Below, in pieces: positions 19,887-27,669 of a stretch of 64,000 nucleotides of DNA; position 1 is the stretch's first letter, and every line of letters begins with the position of its first letter. The DNA is from Polaromonas sp. YR568. Its GTDB lineage: Bacteria; Pseudomonadota; Gammaproteobacteria; Burkholderiales; Burkholderiaceae_C. The notes beneath the pieces were generated by a model. That model saw only the letters and a list, made by a program, of their open reading frames with translations. It had not been told where the DNA came from and did no database searches. Where the stretch lies: positions 1-64,000 of the forward strand of contig NZ_FPBM01000004.1 of the NCBI RefSeq assembly GCF_900116715.1. The letters are read 5' to 3'. Both the position numbers and the translations under genes were made by a program.

Positions 19887-20516
19887 ATGCACATCGAAGT
19901 CTCCTGGCTCCTCTTCATCGCCACCTCGCTCGTCATCATCATCACGCCCGGGCAAGACATGGTGCTCGTCATGTCACGCTCCATCGCGCAAGGCGCATCA
20001 GCCGGCGTGGCCACAGCCGCGGGCGTCAGCGTCGGCCTGATCGGCCACACCCTCCTGGCCACGCTGGGCCTGGGCGCCATCCTGCTTGCGTCCGAGTGGC
20101 TCTTCACCGCCCTCAAGCTGGTCGGCGCGGCGTACCTTATCTACATAGGCATCAGCCTGCTGCGCACCAAAGACACGGCGCTGCTGGTCGAAGCGTCTTC
20201 AACGCGCTCCAGGAGCCGGCTGTTTTGGGACGGCGCACTGTCCAACGTCTCCAACCCCAAAGTCGCGGTGTTTTACTTCGCCTTTTTGCCGCAGTTCGTC
20301 ACCCCCGGCGCCACGCAGCCGACACTCGCCGTGTTTGTGCTGGGCCTGACATTTGCCGCACTGACCTTTCTCGTCAAAGGCCCGGTGGGCTACGGCGCCG
20401 GCATGCTCTCAGGCTGGCTGCGCGAGCGGCCAGGTGTGTTGAAGTGGGTGTACCGCTCCAGCGGCGCGGTGCTGGTGGGGCTGGGTATCAAGCTGGCCTT
20501 CGAACGCAAACCCTGA
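19887..20516 (+). CDS. LysE/RhtB-family amino-acid exporter
   Basis: A 209-residue inner-membrane protein with six hydrophobic segments. The N-terminal ITPGQDMVLVMSRSIAQG carries the family's conserved P-G motif, and ALSNVSNPKVAVFYFAFLPQF is the classic LysE/RhtB signature. The ATG at 19887 with AAAGGA upstream is preferred to a GTG at 19860. It presumably exports an amino acid or homoserine-lactone-like compound, in keeping with the upstream amino-acid genes, though a REP-like element separates it from them and it may have its own promoter. Confidence 0.92.
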   Translation: MHIEVSWLLFIATSLVIIITPGQDMVLVMSRSIAQGASAGVATAAGVSVGLIGHTLLATLGLGAILLASEWLFTALKLVGAAYLIYIGISLLRTKDTALLVEASSTRSRSRLFWDGALSNVSNPKVAVFYFAFLPQFVTPGATQPTLAVFVLGLTFAALTFLVKGPVGYGAGMLSGWLRERPGVLKWVYRSSGAVLVGLGIKLAFERKP

Positions 20517-20526
20517 AAATCTTGTC

Positions 20527-20556
20527 CCCTCTCCCCCTGGGAGAGGGCTAGGGTGA
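20527..20556. repeat. Single REP-like hairpin downstream of lysE-type gene
   Basis: CCCTCTCCC-CCT-GGGAGAGGG (20527-20547), followed by CTAGGGTGAGGGC. This is the same unit as at 19708, in the same orientation, so the two copies flank the exporter gene. It may also act as a transcript-end hairpin. Confidence 0.75.
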
Positions 20557-20578
20557 GGGCCGACGGCGCCTAATGCGC

Positions 20579-20992
20579 CTAATGCTTCACCTCAGCCAGC
20601 GGGTCCGCATGCCGATGCACTAATTTCCACGCATCCCCCTCCAGCCGAAACACCTCAGTCACCCGCAGCTTCATGGCAATCGCCTCGTCCTTGCCCTTCA
20701 TATGGGCCAGCGCCTTCTGGTAACCCGTCCAGTAAGCCACCGTGTCACCGGCCGCCATGTCCAGAATCTCAAACTCCGTCGTGCTACCCGCCTCAAACGC
20801 ATCAGCATCCCGCTCATAGCGCGACCACACCGCATCCGCCCCCTGCACCGCCCCGCCACCCGGCCCCATAAAAGTAGCCGGTGACTCCAGCGCCACCACC
20901 CGCGCCAGCGGCGTCGCGTTGCCACTGACATACGCGCTCGCGGCATGCTGCCGCGCTTTCATAAAGGTATCGAAGTCCTGGTGTTTGCTCAT
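20579..20992 (-). CDS. SnoaL/NTF2-like domain protein
   Basis: 137 residues with the compact cone fold of SnoaL/DUF4440-type proteins: an N-terminal helix with DFDTFMKARQHAASAYVSGN, a central strand segment ATFMGPGGG, and a C-terminal FRLEGDAWKLVHRHADPL that is highly typical. Such proteins are small enzymes or ligand-binding modules; the role here is unknown. The ATG at 20992, with GGAG upstream, is chosen over one at 21016. It is convergent with the lysE-type gene. Confidence 0.8.
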   Translation of the reverse strand: MSKHQDFDTFMKARQHAASAYVSGNATPLARVVALESPATFMGPGGGAVQGADAVWSRYERDADAFEAGSTTEFEILDMAAGDTVAYWTGYQKALAHMKGKDEAIAMKLRVTEVFRLEGDAWKLVHRHADPLAEVKH

Positions 20993-21221
20993 TTTGCTTC
21001 TCCTTAAAGAGAGCAAGTTACGCCTGGGGTATGAGGCGCGGCGTAGGACAAGGGATGAGGGGGAAAACGGAGAAGGGACTGTGCGGCGGCCATTTTTGTG
21101 AATATTTACCTACCAACTGACTACGTTCTGATTCTCGAAACCGCAGAAGCACCCTAGCGACTTAGCCAATTCAGGCTCATGATGGCTGTCACAAAGTGTT
21201 AATAGAACGAGTGACTTCCGG

Positions 21222-23042
21222 ATGGCGATTCTTATTCCTTCGATCGGTACCTGCGTCTCCCGCATGACCAGCGGTGAAAGGCGGCTGGCGGAGCGGCTGG
21301 AGCAAAAGCTCGATGACGATTACCTCCTTTGGTACGACGTGCCGGTTGGCCCCAAGTACTCGCATCCGGACTTCGTGGTAATTCATCCTCGGCGCGGATT
21401 GCTGGTGCTGGAAGTCAAAGACTGGCGGCTCAGCACCATTCAGCGCGCGGACAAGCAGAGCTGGGAAATCATTCCAGACGGCATTCCCAAAAGCGTGATC
21501 AATCCACTTGAGCAGGCGCGTCAGTACGCGCACCAGGTTGTTGATGCCCTCCAGCGCGACCCGCAATTGGTGGAGCAGGAGGGTAAATACAAAAGCAAGC
21601 TGGCCTTTCCATGGAGCTACGGGGTTGTCTTTGCCAATATCACCCGCAAGCAGTTCAACGACGCCGAACTGGGCAACGCCATAGAACCCCACCGCGTTAT
21701 CTGCCAGGACGAGATGCTGGAGTCGGCAAGCGCAGAGGAACTCCAAAGCCGGCTATGGGACATGTTCCCCTACATGATGGGCGGCATCATGTCGTTGCCG
21801 CAGCTTGACCGCGTACGCTGGATCATGTTTCCTGAAGTGCGCGTTCAAACCAGTGGCAACTTGTTCGATGACAGCGATGCAGGCGCCGAGATGCCCGACA
21901 TCATGCGCGTGATGGATTTGCAACAAGAGCAACTGGCCCGCAGCCTGGGCGATGGCCACCGCGTGATTCATGGGGTCGCAGGCTCAGGCAAAACCATGAT
22001 CCTCGGCTATCGCGCCGAGTACCTGGCCAAGGCGCACACACCCACATCGAAGCCCATCCTCATCCTGTGTTTTAACGAACCACTGGGCGTGAAACTCCAC
22101 AGCGTGATGAACGCCAAGGGCTTGGGCGGCAAGGTGCACGTGCGCCACTTTCACAAATGGTGCCGCGATCAGTTAGTGGCCTTTGGGCAAACCCTGCCGG
22201 GGCAGGTGAGTAGCAAGCAGTTTGTGGAAGAGCTGGTGCAGCGCGTCATTGCATCCGTAGACCGCAAGCACATTCCAGGTGGCCAGTACCAGGCGGTCAT
22301 GATTGACGAGGGCCACGACTTTGCGCCTGAATGGCTCAAACTCATCACACAGATGGTTGACCCGGCCACCAATAGCTTGCTACTGCTCTTTGACGATGCG
22401 CAAAGCATTTACGACCGCAGTCGCACCAAACAATTCAGCTTCAAGAGCGTGGGCGTACAAGCGCAAGGCCGCACGACGATTCTGAAAGTCAACTACCGCA
22501 ATACAAAGCAGATCCTGCAAACCGCCAACCTCATTGCGGCCGACCTGCTGACGGCGGACGACAAAGACGACGACGGCATACCGCTGGTCAAACCCATCAG
22601 CTGCGGACGAGAAGGCCAAGCGCCCATCATCATCAAACTGCCCAGCTTGCGCGAAGAAGCGTTCGCCATTGCCGACCACCTGGCCAACGCCCACAAGGAA
22701 GGCTTTGCTTGGGGAGACATGGCGGTACTCTGCGCTGACACGAGGACACGCGATCTGTGCGCACAAGCACTGGCACAACGCAAGTTGCCCGTTGAGAACC
22801 GACTCGGCCCTGGGGACTTCGATCCCACCAGCAACAAGATCAAAGTCATGACCATGAAGGTCAGCAAGGGCTTAGAGTTCCCCGTGGTGGCGCTACCCGG
22901 TGTGGGGAATATGCCCGCGGCAGGGGAAGACGAGAAGGAAGTCTCACGGGTGTTTTATGTGGCTGCTACACGGGCCACGCAACGATTGATCATAGGAGCG
23001 GGTGGAAACTGCGGATTTGGAGCGAGATTAACCGCCGAATGA
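21222..23042 (+). CDS. NERD-domain nuclease fused to UvrD-like superfamily 1 helicase
   Basis: 606 residues. The N-terminal NERD domain (about 15-130) has PD (49-50) and EVK (64-66), a PD-(D/E)xK nuclease pattern. The SF1 helicase core follows: Walker A GVAGSGKT (251-258), Walker B IDEGHDF (361-367), LLLFDDAQSIYDR (387-399), NYRNTKQI (424-431), TMKVSKGLEFPVV (544-556) and FYVAATRATQRL (578-589). All catalytic motifs look intact. It could degrade or unwind foreign or damaged DNA. It sits 124 bp upstream of SIR2-HerA on the same strand, in an apparent defence island, but whether it is part of that system is unproven. Confidence 0.88.
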   Translation: MAILIPSIGTCVSRMTSGERRLAERLEQKLDDDYLLWYDVPVGPKYSHPDFVVIHPRRGLLVLEVKDWRLSTIQRADKQSWEIIPDGIPKSVINPLEQARQYAHQVVDALQRDPQLVEQEGKYKSKLAFPWSYGVVFANITRKQFNDAELGNAIEPHRVICQDEMLESASAEELQSRLWDMFPYMMGGIMSLPQLDRVRWIMFPEVRVQTSGNLFDDSDAGAEMPDIMRVMDLQQEQLARSLGDGHRVIHGVAGSGKTMILGYRAEYLAKAHTPTSKPILILCFNEPLGVKLHSVMNAKGLGGKVHVRHFHKWCRDQLVAFGQTLPGQVSSKQFVEELVQRVIASVDRKHIPGGQYQAVMIDEGHDFAPEWLKLITQMVDPATNSLLLLFDDAQSIYDRSRTKQFSFKSVGVQAQGRTTILKVNYRNTKQILQTANLIAADLLTADDKDDDGIPLVKPISCGREGQAPIIIKLPSLREEAFAIADHLANAHKEGFAWGDMAVLCADTRTRDLCAQALAQRKLPVENRLGPGDFDPTSNKIKVMTMKVSKGLEFPVVALPGVGNMPAAGEDEKEVSRVFYVAATRATQRLIIGAGGNCGFGARLTAE

Positions 23043-23166
23043 ACACTTCAGAGAGGACGCGTCAGCACAATGTTGCGACTACACAGCATCCACGCCCTGC
23101 ACTTCCGCCAACGGCACCTTATTGCCACTGATACATGTACTCGCGTGATTTAACAAAGGATTTGCC

Positions 23167-24399
23167 TTGGAAACTTTTCACAATCCAGACCGCTTTATGG
23201 GAGATTTGCGGCAAATTCTCTCTCAGGGCCGTAAACGCATAGGGTTGCTAGTAGGGGCTGGCGCTCCTCTTTCAATTAAGGTGGATTCAGCTGGCAACTT
23301 AGATGACTTCAGCGGCGCGCCGCTAATTCCCGGAGTGGAAGAACTAACCAGAGTTGCGCTTTCTAATCTTGATCCCATCCAAACTACGGCAGCAAGTTCA
23401 GTTAGAGATCTCCTAGGGGATAAAGCCAATATTGAAACGATTCTTTCTCATATCCGACTCCTGTCTCAAGCACTGGGACAAGCTGAAATCAACGGGTTGA
23501 ATGGACATGGATATAGCGAACTTAGCAAAGCCATTTGCAAAGCCATTGGACTGGTTGTAGGGCCCAATCTACCCAAACAACGAAATGCTTACAGCGAGTT
23601 AATTTCTTGGATTAGCGGCACCTTACGAACCAATGCTGTAGAGATATTCACCACAAATTACGATCTTCTTTTTGAAGAAGCTTTGGAGCGTGCACGTGCA
23701 CCTTACTTTGACGGCTTTTCAGGTGGTGCCTCACCATTTTTTGATCCCGTGACAGTTGCGGGGGATGACCTCCCCTCACGATGGTCTCGCCTTTGGAAGC
23801 TTCACGGTTCGATCGGCTGGGCCTTGGAGGACGGAAACGTGGTTCGAGGCCGCGGTAGAGATGCCACTCAACTTGTATACCCAGATCATCTCAAGTACGA
23901 CCTGACCCAAAAGCAACCGTATGCAGCTTTGTTTGAAAGGTTAAAGCGCTTCGTCCTTACACCGGACACGCTGCTTCTTGCGACAGGTTTTTCATTTCGA
24001 GACGCGCATGTCTGCGCCATTTTGGATGAGGCGTTGGCGATGAACTCAAATACCGCAGTATTTGCCTTCCAATACCAGTCGCTCGAAGCCGAAAACGCAG
24101 CCTGCCGCCTTGCTTACGACCACCCCAACTTGTCGGTGTATGCATCGGACGGGGCAGTAATCAACGGCATTCCTGGCAAGTGGCGACCGGGCGAACTACC
24201 GAAAAACTGGCAAGATATTAGAGCCACCTTTTGGGGCACACGACGCGCTGGCGACCCCTCAGTCTTCCTTCTAGGAGACTTCTCTCACTTCACACGATTC
24301 TGCGCACTCGCTCAAGCAACAGATTTATCTAACGTTACTCAAGCTGTAAAGAGCGAAGAGTTGGTTGATGTACAAAAGGGAGACATCGATGCAGGATAA
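23167..24399 (+). CDS. SIR2-family NADase effector of a SIR2-HerA defence system
   Basis: 410 residues. The SIR2 fold is shown by GLLVGAGAPLS (26-36, NAD-binding glycine loop), EIFTTNYDLLFEEAL (159-173), KLHGSIGW (211-218, catalytic His213) and LLATGFSFRDAH (270-281). The start is TTG at 23167 with AAAGGA upstream, a weak codon that may limit production of a toxic protein; a later ATG at residue 11 would remain just ahead of the glycine loop. The stop overlaps the HerA start by 11 bp. In studied SIR2-HerA (Nezha) systems the SIR2 subunit destroys NAD+ during phage infection. Base composition is clearly lower in GC than the flanks. Confidence 0.9.
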   Translation: METFHNPDRFMGDLRQILSQGRKRIGLLVGAGAPLSIKVDSAGNLDDFSGAPLIPGVEELTRVALSNLDPIQTTAASSVRDLLGDKANIETILSHIRLLSQALGQAEINGLNGHGYSELSKAICKAIGLVVGPNLPKQRNAYSELISWISGTLRTNAVEIFTTNYDLLFEEALERARAPYFDGFSGGASPFFDPVTVAGDDLPSRWSRLWKLHGSIGWALEDGNVVRGRGRDATQLVYPDHLKYDLTQKQPYAALFERLKRFVLTPDTLLLATGFSFRDAHVCAILDEALAMNSNTAVFAFQYQSLEAENAACRLAYDHPNLSVYASDGAVINGIPGKWRPGELPKNWQDIRATFWGTRRAGDPSVFLLGDFSHFTRFCALAQATDLSNVTQAVKSEELVDVQKGDIDAG

Positions 24400-26233
24400 A
24401 AATCCAACGTTCTTAGGCAGCGTTAGCGCCGTTGCGGGATCGACAATCACAGTAAAACTTGCAGAATCTCTCGCATCAGGACTCGCAATTATTGATGGAA
24501 CCACTTATCGCGTTGGTCAAGTTGGCAGCTTCGTGCGTATTCCCCAAGGGTATCAAGATCTATACGGAGTTGTGAGCGAGGTTGGGGCCACTGCTGCGCC
24601 TCAGAACCTGAGTTCGGAATCGATTGAATCAGGTCGATGGATGCGCGTTCAACTTGCGGGGGAAGCAATCGGGACGCATTTTGAGCGTGGCATTAGCCAA
24701 CATCCAAACATAAATGACACAGTTCATTTAGTGACTGAATCCGATCTTCATAGGATCTATGGATACGGTGGTGATGATCAAGTATTAGTAGGAGCCCTTT
24801 CTAGTGCAGAGAACATCGGAGTCCGACTTTCACTTGACGCACTAGTTACTCGGCACTCGGCGATCCTTGGATCAACTGGCTCAGGAAAATCCACTACGGT
24901 TGCAAGTATCCTTCGTTCCATCGTAAAGCCATCGCATGGGAATGGTTCGCCCGGTGCCCGCGTGTTGCTGTTAGATATCCACGGTGAATACACTTCCGCC
25001 CTGTCTGACATTGCTCGAGTTTTCAGTGCAACGCCGCGACCAGGAGAATCTTCTCTTTATATCCCTTACTGGGCTCTAGAGGCCGGAGACCTTCTCAACT
25101 TTGTTGTTGGTCCCTTGACTGAGAATCATGAGATTGCATTCACAGACAAGATCCAGGAAATGAAATCGGCGAGGCTTGAACTAAGCGAGCTAGCTGGATT
25201 GGTTCCACTATCTTTAACAGTTGATAGCCCAGTGCCCTTCAGCCTGAAACAATTGTGGTACGACTTGGTCGATTTTGAAATGACCACATACGTCGGTCCA
25301 CAGCGGGATCAGCCTGCTTTGGAAAAAGTGGGCGACGTGGCGACCTTAGTACCGCCGCGATATACACCTCATGCGATGGGATCCTCAGGTCCTTTCACCA
25401 ATGCAGCAGCAAAAGGTATTAAGCGCCCGCTGGGATTGCTTCGGTCACGATTACTAGACCGAAGATACGACTTCATACTCCACCCTGGCCCTTGGGAGCC
25501 GAACGAGGCAGGCGAAACCAAACTAGACCTAGACAAATTACTCGAAGGTTGGCTTGGTCACGATAGACCACTAACCATCCTTGATCTTTCAGGAGTACCG
25601 AGTACGGTGCTAACTCGGCTAATTGGTTCAATTCTGCGCATTGTCTACGAGGCGCTTTTTTGGAGTAGAGAAAAAACAGAGGGTGGAATGCTTCGCCCGC
25701 TCTTAATGGTCATGGAAGAAGCACATCGGTATCTTGGCCAAGATGAGAAGAACAACGTCGCTTCTGAGATTGTGAAACGCATAGCAAAAGAGGGTCGAAA
25801 ATATGGGATGGGGGCTATGATCATTTCTCAGCGTCCGGCGGAAATTGACGAAACTGTTCTCTCTCAATGCGGAACGATTATTGCGCTTCGACTTTCCAAT
25901 CCCGCCGATAGAGCAAGAGTTAAGGGTGCCCTCCCAGACAATCTTGCTGGATTCATGGATCTACTTCCTGTGTTGCGCACCGGGGAGGCAATCATCGCGG
26001 GAGAGGCTGCGAGACTTCCCGTACGATGTCGCGTGACTTTGCCTTCCAAGGAGCATCAACCTCAGAGTTCAGATCCAGACGTCACTGGTGCGTGGTCTAA
26101 GCGTCGGGTTGCGGAAGGCTATGACCGAGTAGTGGCTTCGTGGCGAGCGCAGAGGACTACCGCGACTGCAGTGCCATTCACCAAGCAACGGCAACGCGTA
26201 TCTGATACCCCAGATAAGAAAGAAGAACTATGA
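24389..26233 (+). CDS. herA: HerA-type ATPase/helicase of the SIR2-HerA system
   Basis: 614 residues. An N-terminal HAS-barrel-like region (about 1-140) precedes the RecA-like core: Walker A GSTGSGKST (161-169), LLDIHGEYTSAL (194-205), Walker B LLMVMEEAHRYLG (438-450), and RKYGMGAMIISQRPAEID (470-487), all characteristic of HerA/FtsK-type hexameric translocases. The ATG at 24389 follows AAAAGGGAGACATCG and is preferred to starts at 24365 or 24368. The stop overlaps the next ATG by 4 bp. In known systems hexameric HerA assembles with SIR2 and activates it; no NurA nuclease gene is present, which fits defence rather than end resection. Confidence 0.92.
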   Translation: MQDKNPTFLGSVSAVAGSTITVKLAESLASGLAIIDGTTYRVGQVGSFVRIPQGYQDLYGVVSEVGATAAPQNLSSESIESGRWMRVQLAGEAIGTHFERGISQHPNINDTVHLVTESDLHRIYGYGGDDQVLVGALSSAENIGVRLSLDALVTRHSAILGSTGSGKSTTVASILRSIVKPSHGNGSPGARVLLLDIHGEYTSALSDIARVFSATPRPGESSLYIPYWALEAGDLLNFVVGPLTENHEIAFTDKIQEMKSARLELSELAGLVPLSLTVDSPVPFSLKQLWYDLVDFEMTTYVGPQRDQPALEKVGDVATLVPPRYTPHAMGSSGPFTNAAAKGIKRPLGLLRSRLLDRRYDFILHPGPWEPNEAGETKLDLDKLLEGWLGHDRPLTILDLSGVPSTVLTRLIGSILRIVYEALFWSREKTEGGMLRPLLMVMEEAHRYLGQDEKNNVASEIVKRIAKEGRKYGMGAMIISQRPAEIDETVLSQCGTIIALRLSNPADRARVKGALPDNLAGFMDLLPVLRTGEAIIAGEAARLPVRCRVTLPSKEHQPQSSDPDVTGAWSKRRVAEGYDRVVASWRAQRTTATAVPFTKQRQRVSDTPDKKEEL

Positions 26234-26442
26234 ATCGCGATCCCGTAGCATCGTCCAATCTAATATCCGTTGGCTATGACGATCAAGCTCAAACGTTGGA
26301 GATAGAGTTCTCTAACGGAACGGTTTATCAGTACTACAACGTTTCGCAGGCTCTTTTTGACCAGTTTATGGAAGCACCGTCAAAAGGTCAGTTCTTAAAC
26401 ATTTATCTGAAAAATAGTTACCCGTTTTCACGAGTTGGCTAG
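26230..26442 (+). CDS. KTSC-domain small protein, possible third component of SIR2-HerA operon
   Basis: A 70-residue protein consisting of one KTSC domain: SNLISVGYDDQAQTLEIEF, the central YQYYNV with the family's Y-x-Y motif, and the C-terminal FLNIYLKNSYPFSRV. KTSC domains occur alone or at the C-terminus of some lysyl-tRNA synthetases and are suspected, not shown, to bind RNA. Its ATG overlaps the HerA stop by 4 bp, so translation is coupled, and its GC content is as low as that of SIR2 and HerA. I do not recall it as a described part of Nezha; it could be a regulator, adaptor or passenger. Confidence 0.85.
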   Translation: MNRDPVASSNLISVGYDDQAQTLEIEFSNGTVYQYYNVSQALFDQFMEAPSKGQFLNIYLKNSYPFSRVG

Positions 26443-26503
26443 TTATGCGTCATTAGTACGCTGTCAATCGTGCCCGTGGGAACGATCGCTTAAAACCCAT
26501 CCG

Positions 26504-27265
26504 ATGCCCCACGCCGTTTCCCGCCTACGCACCGCGCGCCTGGCGCGCGCCTCCAAACCCTTCCTAGCCCGCGGCGGCCCGCGCAACGTTCGCTGTGACG
26601 GCTGCCGGCTGATTCCCAGTCATTGCATGTGCGCCTTGCGCCCGGCCGTGCCTTCGCGTGCGGGGGTGTGCCTGGTGATGGCGGATATTGAGGCGCTGAA
26701 GCCCAGCAACACGGGGTGGTTGATTGCCGATGTGGTGGCGGATACGTTTGCGTTTGAGTGGGCGCGTACCGAGGTGGACCCTGCGCTGCTGGCCTTGCTG
26801 GCTGACCCGCAGTGGCAGCCTTATCTGGTCTTCCCTGGTGAGTTTGTGGCGGCTGAGCGGGTGGTGATGGATGTGGCGTCTGCCGGCGCATCAACCGGCA
26901 ACAACGCCACCAGGCGTCCGCTGTTTGTATTGCTGGACGCGACGTGGCCTGAGGCACGGAAGATGTTTCGCAAGAGCCCTTACCTGAACCACTTGCCGGT
27001 GTTGAGTTTGCAGAGTGAGCAGCTGTCTCGCTACAAGCTGCGGCGCTCGCAGCGGGATGAGCACTTTTGCACTTCGGAAGTGGCGGCGCTGTGCATGGCG
27101 CTGGCGGGTGAGGTGCAGGTGGCTGACACGCTGGAGGCTTATCTGGATGTGTTTACCAATCACTATTTAAAGGCCAAGCAACAGCAGCCCCTGGATATGG
27201 ACGACGCAGCTCACCAGCGCCTGCAAGAACTGGCTCGCCCCTCGAACGCTGACTTGCCGCTATAG
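26504..27265 (+). CDS. DTW-domain tRNA-uridine aminocarboxypropyltransferase
   Basis: 253 residues. An N-terminal Cys cluster RCDGCRLIPSHCMCAL and the signature LLDATWPEARKM (DATW where DTW-family members often have DGTW) identify the family. Next come a SPYL segment and KLRRSQRDEHFCTSEVAAL. TapT/DTWD proteins make acp3U in tRNA using S-adenosylmethionine. The ATG at 26504 starts directly ahead of the domain; a longer frame begins at 26435 inside the preceding gene's end. GC content returns to the high level here, marking the right edge of the accessory region. Confidence 0.88.
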   Translation: MPHAVSRLRTARLARASKPFLARGGPRNVRCDGCRLIPSHCMCALRPAVPSRAGVCLVMADIEALKPSNTGWLIADVVADTFAFEWARTEVDPALLALLADPQWQPYLVFPGEFVAAERVVMDVASAGASTGNNATRRPLFVLLDATWPEARKMFRKSPYLNHLPVLSLQSEQLSRYKLRRSQRDEHFCTSEVAALCMALAGEVQVADTLEAYLDVFTNHYLKAKQQQPLDMDDAAHQRLQELARPSNADLPL

Positions 27266-27274
27266 TCCGACCCC

Positions 27275-27643
27275 ATGGACAGACCTACTTACCTGCGCAA
27301 GCGGCGAACCCCCTCTGACGAGAGTGAGGGCATTGTCTGGCGCCTTGTGGCGGCGCTGGTGGCGATACCGGTTTTTGAGATCTCCCTGTATTTGGGTACT
27401 TACCTTGTCTTCCCGTCGCGTGACCTGGCTTACCTTTTGATGGCCATTCCGCTGTGGATGCATGCGGTGTATGCCGGTGCGGCGGCGGTGGTGGGTTTGG
27501 TGTTTGGTTTCAAGGGCATTACCTGGCTGCTGGGCCACCTGTTTCTGACGCACCATGAGAACGAGCAGAACAAGGTGATCACCTTTCTGCTCTGGGGCGG
27601 GTTCCTGGGGCTGGCCTTTGTGGCCTCGCACTACGTGGCCTAG
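27275..27643 (+). CDS. Small membrane protein of unknown function
   Basis: 122 residues, beginning with a basic cytoplasmic tail and followed by three hydrophobic segments (about 22-45, 52-85 in one or two passes, 102-120). A polar HHENEQNK loop separates the last two. No family is recognised. It starts 10 bp after the DTW-family gene and may be co-transcribed with it. It is convergent with an aldo/keto reductase gene. Confidence 0.7.
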   Translation: MDRPTYLRKRRTPSDESEGIVWRLVAALVAIPVFEISLYLGTYLVFPSRDLAYLLMAIPLWMHAVYAGAAAVVGLVFGFKGITWLLGHLFLTHHENEQNKVITFLLWGGFLGLAFVASHYVA

Positions 27644-27647
27644 CTGC

Positions 27648-27663
27648 CAGGCCCCGGGGCCTG
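27648..27663. other. Perfect palindrome between convergent genes
   Basis: CAGGCCCC followed directly by GGGGCCTG. No T-run follows on either side, so a terminator role is only possible, not shown. Confidence 0.3.
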
Positions 27664-27669
27664 CGGGCC

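Noticed and set aside
23120..23170. Promoter for SIR2-HerA
   Set aside because: A TTGCCA and a small TACATGTA dyad are present, but no convincing -10 at good spacing; I cannot support a specific promoter.
24365..24391. Earlier HerA starts at 24365 or 24368
   Set aside because: The ATG at 24389 has the good ribosome-binding site AAAAGGGAG; the earlier starts would lie upstream of that site.
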